Origin: Agarivorans albus
GTDB taxonomy: Bacteria; Pseudomonadota; Gammaproteobacteria; Enterobacterales; Celerinatantimonadaceae
Assembly: GCF_019670105.1 (NCBI RefSeq)
Contig: NZ_AP023032.1
Location: 342,501-406,500, forward strand
Reading direction: 5' to 3'
DNA: 64,000 nucleotides
The notes under the pieces were generated by a model that saw only the letters and a program-made list of their open reading frames with translations, was not told the DNA's origin and ran no database searches. Position numbers and translations under genes: made by a program. Position 1 is the first letter of the stretch. Every line of letters starts with the position of its first letter. Shown one piece after another: positions 39,883 through 48,270 of the stretch.

Positions 39883-40566
39883 ATGACTCTGCCCACAAAA
39901 AGCTCAGTATTCGCCTTATTGCTATTTGTTTCATCAATGGTACAGGCGGCCTTTATTACCACCAATGAAGCGGCAATGGATGAAATATATTCGCAAGCTA
40001 GCTTTGGCCAAAATATCATCGATATTCGTATTGGTACGGCCAGCGAGTTGGTGTTTCCTGAACTGCTTGATATAACCACTAGCGCAGAAGTCACCCAGCT
40101 ATTTAATCAGCACGTTGGCCCAGCCAATGTAGTTAACTTCTATTTCATCGACACGATTAGTGCCTGTGGTAGCTTTGTGCTTACGGGGATTGTTGGTTGT
40201 GGTGAGTACTTTGGTAACGATTTTGTGGTTGAGTCTTCCTATGCTGCAGGATCTTTTGGTGGAGAGCTATTAGCACACGAGCTCGGTCATAATTTAGGTT
40301 TGCCTCATATGAATGGTGCGTTTTTGATGAACCCATCTTTGAACAATCAAACCCTGATTACGCCTGATGAAGTCACGCGTATTTTTAACAGCCCCTTAGT
40401 GCAAGGCGATGAAGATTACTATTGGATAGACATTAATCCAGTGTTGATTGTGGCAGAAGCTACCAGAGTTAGTGAGCCGCTATCGGCAGGTTTGTTTGCC
40501 GGTATTCTGTTGATGCTAGCATGGAGAAATGCTGGCTTTAAAACAAACAAGGGTGTAACAGTTTAA
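39883..40566 (+). CDS. Exported metzincin-like zinc protease with PEP-CTERM-like tail
   Basis: A 227-residue protein: signal peptide about 1-22 (VQA-AF), zinc site HELGHNLGLPH (about 131-141, HEXXHXXGXXH) and a plausible Met-turn in FLMNPS ten residues on. The end, SEPLSAGLFAGILLMLAWR then basic residues, resembles a PEP-CTERM signal. A conserved-looking Cys pair lies at ISACGSF and IVGCGEY. This is a very small metzincin, probably anchored or sorted at the cell surface by exosortase. Substrate unknown. No propeptide or cysteine switch is obvious. Confidence 0.82.
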   Translation: MTLPTKSSVFALLLFVSSMVQAAFITTNEAAMDEIYSQASFGQNIIDIRIGTASELVFPELLDITTSAEVTQLFNQHVGPANVVNFYFIDTISACGSFVLTGIVGCGEYFGNDFVVESSYAAGSFGGELLAHELGHNLGLPHMNGAFLMNPSLNNQTLITPDEVTRIFNSPLVQGDEDYYWIDINPVLIVAEATRVSEPLSAGLFAGILLMLAWRNAGFKTNKGVTV

Positions 40567-40579
40567 CTGTTACACCCTT
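40549..40579. terminator. Bidirectional terminator overlapping the metalloprotease stop
   Basis: AAGGGTGTAACAG and CTGTTACACCCTT are perfect inverted arms around TTTAA. The hairpin contains the stop codon of the protease gene and lies just past the convergent dehydrogenase gene. Confidence 0.75.
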
Positions 40580-40596
40580 GTCATTAAGAGCTCGAG

Positions 40597-41475
40597 TTAC
40601 TTTTCTAGTTTAAGAAAGTAATCGAAAATCTCTGGTACATTGCCGTTGCCTAGGCCTGCATCTAGTGCAGCGGCTAAGTTAGCAGAAGAACCTTCAGCGA
40701 TTTTAGACTCAGTACCTAAGTCTTTAACCATTTCTAAGAAGTAGCCAAGGTCTTTGTTTGCGTTAGCAATAGAGAAACCTAAGTCACTAACACCATCCAC
40801 AGCGTAATTTTTACAAAACTGCATGAACGGTGAGTTAGAAGGGCCTGCTGACATAATGTCGAATAACTGTTGGCGGTTTACACCAGCGCGGTCGGCTACA
40901 GCAAATGCTTGCGACATAGCAACGACAGTAGTCATACCCATAAAGTTATTTACTAATTTAGTAGTGTGACCAGCGCCAAGAGCACCTAGGTGGAATACAT
41001 TTTCACCTTGCTCGTCTAATACCGGTTTAACTTTGTTAAAGGTATCGATATCGCCAGCTGCCATAATGTTTAGCAAACCATCTTTAGCGTGAGCAGGAGT
41101 ACGACCTAATGGTGCGTCAATCATGCCTGCGCCTTTAGCGGCTAGGTCTTCACCAATCTTACGGGTAGAGGCTGGGATAGAAGTACCAAAATCTACTAAT
41201 ACCGCGCCTTCTTTAATACCAGCTAAAATGCCGTCGTCAGCGTAGATAAGTTTTTCAACTACTGCAGAAGTGGTTAAACAAAGCATTACAATGTCACTAG
41301 CTGCTGCTAGTTCTTTTGCTGAGCTTGCTTCTTTAGCACCACGAGCAACACACGTTGCAACAGCCTCTTTATTTAAGTCCATTACATTTAGTTGGTAACC
41401 GCGCTTTTGCAGGTTTTCAACCATGTTGCCGCCCATAAGACCAAGGCCGATGAAACCGATGACAGGTTTTGTCAT
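40597..41475 (-). CDS. NAD(P)-dependent beta-hydroxyacid dehydrogenase (3-hydroxyisobutyrate dehydrogenase family)
   Basis: A 292-residue two-domain oxidoreductase. The Rossmann motif GFIGLGLMGGNM opens the protein, DAPLGRTPAHAKDG is the substrate-site loop, and GAGHTTKLVNN carries the catalytic Lys near 170. Members oxidise 3-hydroxyisobutyrate or reduce tartronate semialdehyde or succinic semialdehyde; the substrate cannot be chosen here because no pathway genes are adjacent. GGAG six bases before the ATG at 41475 sets the start. Confidence 0.88.
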   Translation of the reverse strand: MTKPVIGFIGLGLMGGNMVENLQKRGYQLNVMDLNKEAVATCVARGAKEASSAKELAAASDIVMLCLTTSAVVEKLIYADDGILAGIKEGAVLVDFGTSIPASTRKIGEDLAAKGAGMIDAPLGRTPAHAKDGLLNIMAAGDIDTFNKVKPVLDEQGENVFHLGALGAGHTTKLVNNFMGMTTVVAMSQAFAVADRAGVNRQQLFDIMSAGPSNSPFMQFCKNYAVDGVSDLGFSIANANKDLGYFLEMVKDLGTESKIAEGSSANLAAALDAGLGNGNVPEIFDYFLKLEK

Positions 41476-42068
41476 TTTCAACTCCAGTAAATCATATTGT
41501 ATTATTAATAGGGGCTAAGCATATACCTCAGTCACTTTTTAAGCAATTGGCCAGCGGCTTTTATTTATCTTAAAGTACGAATTATTTGATTTTGATCGTA
41601 CAAAAGCCGTCCTTTATTGCCCTCTAAGCAGAAATTCCATAAAGCCAACAAACCTTAATTTTCCGCTTTTAGTACTTAGTTCGCTTTTTATTACAAGCGC
41701 TTTGGTGCCGACCTAGCGACTAGAATGCGAGGGTTGGAACCGTCAAGGTTGATTCTTCATTTTTGTGCCTCAGCCATGAGCTCAAGCTTGGTTTATGACG
41801 TTGAGGCAATGATGAAGGGCCTATACCACATTGCGATGATTGCGGTTAAAAAGTCAGATACTCCAGAACATTTAGGGGCGATTAACGAAGGAGGACACTT
41901 GTTCCTAGCGATAATCATAACAATCAAGACATTGTTATTTACGTAGTACACCGTGCCGGGAATTAAGCTTGTGTTATTCAACCAAGAACTGATTTTTGGT
42001 TGAATACCTTTGGTTTATTAAGTGTGCATTGTTGCTAATGCGCTAATCTCCTAAGACTCTGCTCTGCC
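41476..42068. other. 593-bp intergenic region, no supported gene
   Basis: Two overlapping short frames at 41725-41946 (plus) and 41793-41981 (minus) lack ribosome binding sites and familiar motifs. The plus frame, ending in a hydrophobic run, could be debris of a lost gene, but I cannot identify it. The promoter of the dehydrogenase gene lies at the left end. Confidence 0.4.
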
Positions 42069-42551
42069 TTACTCTAAGGGGATGGAGTAGCTGTTCTTTA
42101 TCTCTTTAACCGAGATATTGGAGTGCAAGGCACTTACACCGTTTACTCTTCGCAATTGGCTGATGCGTTCGTAATATTCATCTAAGTCTTTGGCAATTAC
42201 TTGCACCATGTAATCAGCCCCACCTGCGATGCAATGGCACAGTGGGATCCACTCGGTGGCTGATACAAATTCTTCGAAGTTATCGGTGTTTTCAACATCA
42301 TGACTACCTAGTGAAACTAAGGTAAAGCCTACCATGCTAAAGCCCAGTTTTTTGCGATTAAGCACTGCGGTGTATTCACTGATGTAATTGGCTTCTTCGA
42401 GTCTTTTCCAGCGCCGCCAACAAGGTGTTTCACTTAAGTTAACCTTTTCAGACAGCTTACTATTGCTAATGCGACCTTCACGTTGAATATGCTTCAGGAT
42501 CGCAATATCGGTATCATCAAGTATTTCTTGGGTGTTTTCTTGTCTTCTCAT
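42069..42551 (-). CDS. Lrp/AsnC-family transcriptional regulator
   Basis: A 160-residue regulator with an N-terminal winged helix-turn-helix (about 13-62, ISNSKLSEKVNLSETPCWRR) and a RAM effector domain (about 80-155). It is divergent from a LysE/RhtB-family exporter gene across 138 bases, the usual arrangement for a local amino-acid-responsive regulator of its neighbour. That target is inference from position. The gap contains ATTTTAAAATAT, a possible part of an Lrp-type site. Confidence 0.88.
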   Translation of the reverse strand: MRRQENTQEILDDTDIAILKHIQREGRISNSKLSEKVNLSETPCWRRWKRLEEANYISEYTAVLNRKKLGFSMVGFTLVSLGSHDVENTDNFEEFVSATEWIPLCHCIAGGADYMVQVIAKDLDEYYERISQLRRVNGVSALHSNISVKEIKNSYSIPLE

Positions 42552-42689
42552 ATTTAATTTTAAAATATTCTGCCTTTAATAGAGTGTATTTTAACGCATA
42601 AAGCAAAATTCTTCCTGCATAAGCAAATAAACTATTCATCTCGCTATTAAAACTATGCTGAATATCGAATTTGTGTGGAGTGGATGTTT

Positions 42690-43292
42690 ATGAGTGTTCA
42701 AATTGCAGTCGCTTTTTTGTTGTTTGCTACATCCATGTCTATTACACCTGGAGCTGGTAATTTAGCTTTATTGGGCATATCCAATCGCTTTGGCTTTGCT
42801 GCAGCTTTGCCATTTATTGCAGGCACCTCATTCGGAGTGCTGATTGTATTTGCGGGCACCAGTGCAGGGCTAATTAGCTTACTTACCGCCAATCCTGAGT
42901 TATATAGCGCTCTCAAATACTTGGGAGCAGCTTACTTATTGTATATTGCTTGGGGCATCAGCCAGCATAGTGTGGCCGAGCAAGATAGAGTAGAGCACTC
43001 AGCGGGGTTTGGGGCTGGTGCCCTAATTCAGGTGTTGAACCCAAAAGCTTGGATTGCTGCCATGACCGTCTTTTCGCAATTTACCGATGTGTCGGGAAAC
43101 TACCTATTGCAGGTGAGTGTTATCATCGTAGCTTTTTTAGTTGTCACAACTTTGTGTACCATGGTGTGGGCCTACTTTGGCGCGGCGCTAAAACGCTTAC
43201 TAAAATCCTCTTCGCAAATGCTGATTGTTAATCGCTGCTTAGGGCTTACTTTGGCGGCAACAGTGGTATTTATGTTGAGCCAAGGTCATTAA
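42690..43292 (+). CDS. LysE/RhtB-family amino acid exporter
   Basis: A 200-residue inner-membrane protein with about six hydrophobic segments and the family motif SITPGAGNLALLGIS near the start, plus LIQVLNPKAWIAAM in the middle. Family members export amino acids or analogues. Start at ATG 42690 follows GGAG at nine bases; ATG 42684 is possible. It is probably controlled by the divergent Lrp-type gene. Substrate is unknown. Confidence 0.87.
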   Translation: MSVQIAVAFLLFATSMSITPGAGNLALLGISNRFGFAAALPFIAGTSFGVLIVFAGTSAGLISLLTANPELYSALKYLGAAYLLYIAWGISQHSVAEQDRVEHSAGFGAGALIQVLNPKAWIAAMTVFSQFTDVSGNYLLQVSVIIVAFLVVTTLCTMVWAYFGAALKRLLKSSSQMLIVNRCLGLTLAATVVFMLSQGH

Positions 43293-43319
43293 TTTAACAG
43301 GTTCTATTGCTTCGAGCGC

Positions 43320-44231
43320 TTAATGCTCAGCGTATTTCCAGTGGCTAATTGCTTGAATGTGTTCAGGATGAATACCACAGCAACCCCCTATGATGGTGGC
43401 TCCAAGCTGGTGCCACTGTTTTACAAACTCTAGGTACTCTTCAGCCGATACAGCATTAGTTTGATTTAATGAGTTATTGGCTTTATGACCCGCTTGAATG
43501 GGACCAAAGCTATTGGCATAAGCGCCTATTTCTAACTCTTTTCCGAACGCTTTACTTAGCGCCTTAGTCTGCTTTATTGCCTCGGCCATAACCTCAGGAA
43601 TAGAACAGTTAAATAGCATACCATCAGCGCCGGTATCGCAAACTTGTTTTACTGTGTCAGCAAGTAACTCGCCAGACCTTAGGCTTGCCTGCTCATTGGG
43701 GACGTCTTGTAGGGTGAAAGAGTAGTACTTTTTCTTAGTGCTGTTTTTAAGTGCCTGTTGAATAGTACTAAACTCCTCAATGCTAGAAATTGTTTCGGCA
43801 ATCCACATATCTACATGGGGTTCTTGAGCTGCTACCAAAGTGTCGAGTATGCCCATTGCTTGCTTTGGTTCAAACAGATCGGGTCGATAACTGCCTAGTA
43901 CCGGTGGGATGGCCCCAGCAACCGTAATCGGGCGCTGGCTGTTGCTTATAGCACACTTTGCTACAGAGTTTGCGATCTTAGCCGCTAGTTGCGCAAGTAC
44001 TGCCCCTTGGCGTTCGAATAATTCCTGACCTAGATGAAAAGGCACACAAGCGTAGCTGTTTACAGTAATTATTTCGGCGCCCGCATCTATAAAGTTTTGA
44101 TGAGCTTGGCGTACTAAGGAAGGTGATTCGATCAGTGCTTGAGCACTCCATAAAGGTTGTGAAAAAGGCGCTCCCATTCTTTTAAGTTCTCGGCCCATTC
44201 CACCATCTAACACCGCTACATGTTTACTCAT
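43320..44231 (-). CDS. Homocysteine S-methyltransferase-family protein
   Basis: A 303-residue TIM-barrel protein with zinc-ligand cysteines in LFNCSIPE (about 205) and GGCCGIHP (about 287), and an N-terminal VLDGGMGREL. This is the pattern of homocysteine methyltransferases using S-methylmethionine (MmuM-like). No MmuP-type transporter is adjacent; the neighbouring LysE-type exporter could be related to methionine metabolism, but that is a guess. The start at 44231 fits the family N-terminus better than the longer frame. Confidence 0.85.
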   Translation of the reverse strand: MSKHVAVLDGGMGRELKRMGAPFSQPLWSAQALIESPSLVRQAHQNFIDAGAEIITVNSYACVPFHLGQELFERQGAVLAQLAAKIANSVAKCAISNSQRPITVAGAIPPVLGSYRPDLFEPKQAMGILDTLVAAQEPHVDMWIAETISSIEEFSTIQQALKNSTKKKYYSFTLQDVPNEQASLRSGELLADTVKQVCDTGADGMLFNCSIPEVMAEAIKQTKALSKAFGKELEIGAYANSFGPIQAGHKANNSLNQTNAVSAEEYLEFVKQWHQLGATIIGGCCGIHPEHIQAISHWKYAEH

Positions 44232-44846
44232 TACTTCTATACCACCAGTACGCATTACCCTAATTACCATAAATGAGTCTAATTCAGATAATGCAACTAA
44301 ATAATGAAAGTTTTTCATGTTGATGAAGCAGGCTTTACCTCTAAGATCTGTTCGATTAAAAGCTCCGAATTATAAGTCATCGTGCTTTAGTCTAAGCATC
44401 GCTTAAGGATAGAATCATTTAGAAAAATGAAGGCAGCCATTTCGTGGAATCTCTTGTAGCTTTCAATTTTAGCAAGCTTAGCGCGGCCGAGAATTCCGCT
44501 TAACAGTGAAATTACTTATAGTTTTGGTGTCAGAGATCGAACTTTTATCTATATTTTTCAATTTCTTATTTCTTATTTCTTATTTCTTATTGGTTTTTGG
44601 TTTAGGGTGAAAATAACAATTTTTGCTATGTTTGAGCGTCATGCTTTAGTGTCAAAAATCTCTTTTTTAAAACTCTTTCTAAGTCAGTTTGTCTAGGGGG
44701 ATTGCTCGCCAGTTAACCGCAACATTGCTTTTTTCTCTAAATATAGAGCCCAGCTCCATTCAATTCGTACACTGTTAATAAACGAAACGCATGCGAATGA
44801 ATGCTTAGCGATTCCAATTCGTTGGTTTCAACTTACAAAATAATTT
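44232..44846. other. 615-bp AT-rich intergenic region
   Basis: No gene is supported here. It holds a short tandem repeat at 44561-44588 and otherwise featureless AT-rich DNA. The base composition differs from the housekeeping parts of the window and is like the adjacent accessory sequence. Confidence 0.45.
44561..44588. repeat. Tandem repeat, four copies of ATTTCTT
   Basis: The seven-base unit ATTTCTT occurs four times without a mismatch. It lies in a non-coding stretch about 330 bases upstream of the homocysteine methyltransferase-family start. Such a run can vary in copy number by slippage. Confidence 0.9.
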
Positions 44847-45290
44847 TCAGTCCAATCGAGTAATAAAGGTTTGCTCGTCATCCACAAAAGCGACAAAGCC
44901 GCCGTGGTAGATAAACACCCGTCCGCGTCCTTCAACGAGGCAAGCAAGCTGTGGGTTTAAATCTTCTTCGTTATATTGGCTTTGAAAAGTGCCAGTATCG
45001 GTGATAATTCCGCTGAACGTAGGCAAGTATCCATGGGTACGCTTGGCTTGATCAATCAGGCTCAGCTCGCTGGCAGTAGAGAAGCATGAGGGGATCGCAC
45101 CCGCTTCTTCGATAAACAGTGTTTTCAGTTCTTCAAAAGCTGTAATCACCAGCCAGTCGATGCCGTTAACATGATGGATAAACATAGAGTTTCTCGGTAG
45201 TTCTGATGCTGTGATTTTATCACTATCAGGGGAAGAGCTTAGTAGAGATTTAGTTGCTAAAGGCGGTATCTCTGTAACATTTCCGGACAT
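44847..45290 (-). CDS. Unknown protein next to the cassette array
   Basis: I do not recognise this 147-residue protein. It has no signal peptide or membrane helix. The first 35 residues are low-complexity (Ser/Pro/Thr) and an internal Met at 36 may be the true start, leaving a compact 112-residue domain with HHVNGIDWLVITAFEELK and GRGRVFIYHGGFVAFVDDEQ. Alternating polar/hydrophobic residues suggest a mixed alpha/beta fold. It points away from the cassette array and has no attC site, so it is probably not a cassette. Confidence 0.55.
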   Translation of the reverse strand: MSGNVTEIPPLATKSLLSSSPDSDKITASELPRNSMFIHHVNGIDWLVITAFEELKTLFIEEAGAIPSCFSTASELSLIDQAKRTHGYLPTFSGIITDTGTFQSQYNEEDLNPQLACLVEGRGRVFIYHGGFVAFVDDEQTFITRLD

Positions 45291-45757
45291 TCACTAGGTC
45301 AACTTGAAACACGTTTTTGCCCCAAAGTTTGCTAGGTCTTCTTACGAACAACATCGGCACACACGTCTTTTACCATACCAAAACTAATGGTTTTACATCT
45401 CGACTTTTCTAGGTAACTAGAGAATTTGGTAGTAGCTTAGCCAAAAGGGTTTACGTTCTTTTTAATGTGATTTTATACAGTGTTATTTGGATTTTCAGTT
45501 TTTGCCCAATAAACTTGTTTGATCTTTGCGCGTCTTGCCTTGAGGTGGAAAAATTACAAGAGTAGTATCAATAACTTAGCTTAGTGTTGAAATAAATAAT
45601 AGGTTTATTAACTGTGCATGCGCATTTTGCCCAAAGGTGTATTGAGCCTTTTTCTTGTTTCTTCATTAAATTCAAAAGATTAAGTATGCGCGTTTTCACT
45701 GGTCTAATGAGGTAAACGCACATGCGCAATATACAAATGTTATAAGGCTAAAAGGTT
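45291..45757. other. AT-rich left flank of the cassette array
   Basis: No open frame of note and no integrase are present in these 467 bases. Three related motifs TTTTGCCCAA occur near 45316, 45500 and 45626. ATGCGC occurs three times near 45619, 45685 and 45722 just before the first cassette junction. The position is where an attI site would be expected, but the assignment is speculative. Confidence 0.4.
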
Positions 45758-46024
45758 ATGGTTAAATCATCTAAAGCAATTTTCTTAATTAGCACATTAA
45801 TCTCATTGTTAGTCTGTTCTGGTATTTTGTATATTACTTGGCAACACAACCCTCAATGCGAGTTTCATTGTAACAACCAAATAAATTGGTTAGCGTGGTT
45901 GCCTTACGGTTTGATTTCAGGTGCTTTAAGTTTTTTGTTAATTGTAGGCTTAGCTTTTGGCGCTAATACATTAATAAAAGCATTGGTTATAGCGCCATAT
46001 AACAAGGCAATTAAGCGGGACTAA
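45758..46024 (+). CDS. Cassette 1: small two-helix membrane protein, unknown
   Basis: An 88-residue protein with membrane helices at about 8-27 and 44-70 and two Cys in between (QCEFHC). The gene starts right after the first cassette junction, with AAAAGG before the ATG. Its last ten codons lie inside the attC site (R'' at 45997), a common feature of cassettes. I recognise no family; the protein is probably exposed at the inner membrane. The sequence is more AT-rich than the chromosomal genes. Confidence 0.72.
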   Translation: MVKSSKAIFLISTLISLLVCSGILYITWQHNPQCEFHCNNQINWLAWLPYGLISGALSFLLIVGLAFGANTLIKALVIAPYNKAIKRD

Positions 46025-46097
46025 AAACAGTTTGCTTAGTTTCGCTTCGCTTCACATTTTAGCAAACAATTTTTAGCCCCTTATTGGGGCGTTATAT
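45997..46097 (+). repeat. attC site 1
   Basis: R'' ATATAAC at the left, R' GTTATAT at the right. The inner arms GGGACTAAAAACAGTTTGCT and the complement of AGCAAACAATTTTTAGCCCC pair over nearly their whole length, as expected of a folded attC bottom strand. Confidence 0.88.
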
Positions 46098-46116
46098 GTA
46101 TATAGAGGAAGCAAAG

Positions 46117-46356
46117 ATGGATTTCCCTAGTAATGAAGATTGCTATGATGCAATGTACCAATTCGCTTCTTACTACATGGAAGGTGAAGTGAAAGAAAAG
46201 TGGTTGGATATAATTGTTGATGGCCTTAAAACTGGCAGAAGTGCGCCAGGGAAAGGATTTCTATACGATCTAGACAAAGCGATTAAAGTGTCTGGAAAAC
46301 CTAACATGCCAAAGCGTAAAGAGCTGTATCAGCTTATTTGTGAAGCATCAATTTAA
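46117..46356 (+). CDS. Cassette 2: small soluble protein, unknown
   Basis: A 79-residue protein without signal peptide or membrane segment, mostly helical by composition, starting MDFPSNEDCYDAMYQFASYY. GAGG eight bases upstream supports ATG 46117; an in-frame ATG at 46096 lies in the attC core. It ends just before the next attC. No family recognised. Small acidic helical proteins in cassettes can be antitoxins or phage-defence factors, but nothing here shows that. Confidence 0.7.
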   Translation: MDFPSNEDCYDAMYQFASYYMEGEVKEKWLDIIVDGLKTGRSAPGKGFLYDLDKAIKVSGKPNMPKRKELYQLICEASI

Positions 46357-46359
46357 TAC

Positions 46360-46494
46360 ACATAACAAACGCATCAAGTCACCGCTGAAAAGCGCGGTTG
46401 GGACATCAAAACTACCGGCGATTTAGTTTTGGTGCTTCGCAAATTTTAAACCAATCGCCGCTACGTTTTGCTGCCCCTTATGCGGGCGTTAGAG
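46360..46494 (+). repeat. attC site 2 (long form)
   Basis: R'' ACATAAC and R' GTTAGAG bound 135 bp, the longest attC in the array. Inner arms include GGCGATTTAGTTTTGG and CCAATCGCC. The extra length resembles the longer end of known attC sites. Confidence 0.83.
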
Positions 46495-46508
46495 TACAGG
46501 TAGGGAAA

Positions 46509-47006
46509 TTGCGTAATCGACGATTTTTCAACGTTAGTAAAGCTGAGAATGAAGCCTTAAGCGCACAGTTCTCAGCTGTGGTTTCTGAACTGGAAAGCCA
46601 TGAAGCAAGAGCCGTTTCCGTGTTTGACCATTGGCTCTCACAAAATGAAGCGCTGCGTGAATTGGACGATGTGCCTGGTTCTGTGCAGCAAGAAAGAGAT
46701 GCTCGTTTGCACCAATTTGCACTGGAGCTTACGGCTCAGTTCAATGGCTTCCTGGTGAAGTTCATCGGTCGCAATAAGCAACGCATCACTTTCAGAAAGT
46801 TCGCAAATGACCATGGGCGCGCTAAATCCGTGAAGCCCCTGTCTTACAGGTACGGAGACATGTGTCGTTTTATCGTGGTTCTGCCAGATCTTGATGCTGT
46901 TTATGTGGAAGGCAGCGACTTCACTCACCACATCTTTGGTCAGGAAAACAAATATCTGAATGCAGTTCAGCAAATCGCACAAAACACCGGGCTGCATGTA
47001 CTCTAA
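46509..47006 (+). CDS. Cassette 3: unknown soluble protein
   Basis: A 165-residue protein if translation begins at TTG 46509, just past the cassette junction and after AGGTAGGG. The open frame runs on upstream through the attC to 46398, which is not likely to be coding. It is predicted to be soluble and mixed charged, with a helical N-terminal half (ELESHEARAVSVFDHWLSQN) and a C-terminal half with VLPDLDAVYVEGSDFTHHIF. No family recognised. No signal peptide. Confidence 0.65.
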   Translation: MRNRRFFNVSKAENEALSAQFSAVVSELESHEARAVSVFDHWLSQNEALRELDDVPGSVQQERDARLHQFALELTAQFNGFLVKFIGRNKQRITFRKFANDHGRAKSVKPLSYRYGDMCRFIVVLPDLDAVYVEGSDFTHHIFGQENKYLNAVQQIAQNTGLHVL

Positions 47007-47105
47007 CAAGGCAAATCAGCAAGCACTCGTCGCTTCGCTCCTCGCGTGGACAAAGGCCACAACGCTGCGAGCCGCTGGCCTTTGCCCCTGTTTGCGGCGT
47101 TATGT
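47001..47105 (+). repeat. attC site 3
   Basis: R'' CTCTAAC, R' GTTATGT, 105 bp. Inner arms CAAAGGCCA and TGGCCTTTG are perfect. The stop codon of cassette 3 is the TAA of the R'' box. Confidence 0.87.
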
Positions 47106-47108
47106 GTA

Positions 47109-47546
47109 ATGGAAGCTTCGGTGTTAAATCATAATTCAAAGTTTCAAATAATTAACTTTATCGAACAACACAAATTAAATGGTGTTATGAATAACACTAA
47201 ATGGAATAAGCTGTTTCATGATCTTAATGAAGTCGATGAACTAATAAGTTTCAAAGTTACTTATATTGATGGTACTACTTGGCCAGAGCCAGAAGCCACT
47301 TTTCCATTTACGTCAGAGTTAGCTCAAATATGGGGTAACTTCTTGGCTCTAGAATTCATTGATATCAATGCCAAAATTAGTCACTCTAGAGGCGCTTTAC
47401 TAAACGATGAAGTAGTGGATCATATTGGTAAAATAATTCAAATATGCATTGATAACTCAGCTAAATTCTCGATAACAGAAGAAGGTGTTAGAATTTACGG
47501 GTATTTAAGACATAGCGACAGCGTCCAATTATACAATTACACATAA
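47109..47546 (+). CDS. Cassette 4: unknown soluble protein, possibly DUF6678-like
   Basis: A 145-residue protein starting ATG 47109, four bases after the R' box; an internal Met at residue 27 (MNNTKWNKLFHDL) may be the real start. The segment TKWNKLFHDLNEVDELISFK and the following YIDGTTWPEPE recall short DUF6678-type proteins, but I am not sure. No membrane segment. The stop codon lies in the R'' box of the next attC. Confidence 0.65.
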   Translation: MEASVLNHNSKFQIINFIEQHKLNGVMNNTKWNKLFHDLNEVDELISFKVTYIDGTTWPEPEATFPFTSELAQIWGNFLALEFIDINAKISHSRGALLNDEVVDHIGKIIQICIDNSAKFSITEEGVRIYGYLRHSDSVQLYNYT

Positions 47547-47643
47547 CAAGCAGTTAAAGGATTGGACGTCTAAAGTTTGGCTGACGTTCGTTCCTCACAA
47601 ATTATAGCCAAGCTTTAGCCGCCCCTTAACGTGGGCGTTATAA
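47541..47643 (+). repeat. attC site 4
   Basis: R'' ACATAAC, R' GTTATAA, 103 bp. Inner arms AAAGTTTGGCT and AGCCAAGCTTT pair with one mismatch. Confidence 0.87.
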
Positions 47644-47657
47644 GCCTAAAGGTACAT

Positions 47658-48128
47658 ATGAGTAATCTTCAGCATAAATGGATGTTCGGTGGGGCAATTC
47701 TGCTTGTTGCAATTTCAAGCCTTATGATGGCTACTGGCGTTATGAAACCTTGGAATCCAATACCAATTTATCAAGTAATTCTTGCTTGGATCGTTTCCTT
47801 TTTCTATTTGTTATTTATTCCAATAATTTACCTGATTGAATTTAAGCTAATCTCTCAAAGTAAGCACTTTCTTAAAATTGTAACGGGCTTAACATTTTTG
47901 CTTTCACTTCTAAGTATCAAATATTTTTGGGTCTCTTGGGAATACGGGTATAAATATCAAGGTGAGTTACACACTAAAATAGTAGCTATAGAAAATTTAG
48001 TTGGATTTTCTGGGGTATTAGGAATTTGCTTCTGGGCTATCAAAAAAGAGAGTCAAATCGCAGGATATGTCGCCAACTTATTATTTTTTTCTATATTAGC
48101 TTGGTGTGCATTTCCATATTTAGGCTAA
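47658..48128 (+). CDS. Cassette 5: polytopic membrane protein, unknown
   Basis: A 156-residue protein with four or five hydrophobic helices (about 13-32, 37-58, 70-88, 108-124 and 132-150). The start at 47658 is preceded by AAAGG. The profile is that of a small integral membrane protein of unknown role; no transporter or toxin motif is visible. AT-rich, as its neighbours. Confidence 0.72.
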   Translation: MSNLQHKWMFGGAILLVAISSLMMATGVMKPWNPIPIYQVILAWIVSFFYLLFIPIIYLIEFKLISQSKHFLKIVTGLTFLLSLLSIKYFWVSWEYGYKYQGELHTKIVAIENLVGFSGVLGICFWAIKKESQIAGYVANLLFFSILAWCAFPYLG

Positions 48129-48147
48129 ATGCCTTAGTGTAATCGGC

Positions 48148-48246
48148 TTATAACAAGTCGTTTAAAAGGACAAAAAACAGTTGGCTTTTGCTCCTTCGTC
48201 GCTTATTTTAGCCAACAACTTTTTGCCTCTTAACGAGGCGTTAGGT
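48148..48246 (+). repeat. attC site 5
   Basis: R'' TTATAAC, R' GTTAGGT, 99 bp. Inner arms AAAACAGTTGGCT and AGCCAACAACTTTT pair with one bulge. Confidence 0.87.
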
Positions 48247-48270
48247 ATTTATCAAGAAGGAGTCTAAATT

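Noticed and set aside
41725-41981. Overlapping 73- and 62-codon frames on both strands
   Set aside because: Both lack ribosome binding sites and familiar residues. They may be debris but I cannot support a gene.
44561-44588. Short tandem repeat considered as a CRISPR or origin iteron
   Set aside because: Unit is only seven bases with no spacers and no DnaA or Rep motifs around it.
44319-45757. Search for an integron integrase or remnant left of the array
   Set aside because: No tyrosine-recombinase-like frame or motif could be read on either strand.
46398-46508. Upstream extension of the cassette 3 frame
   Set aside because: It runs through the attC core and has no start with a ribosome binding site there.
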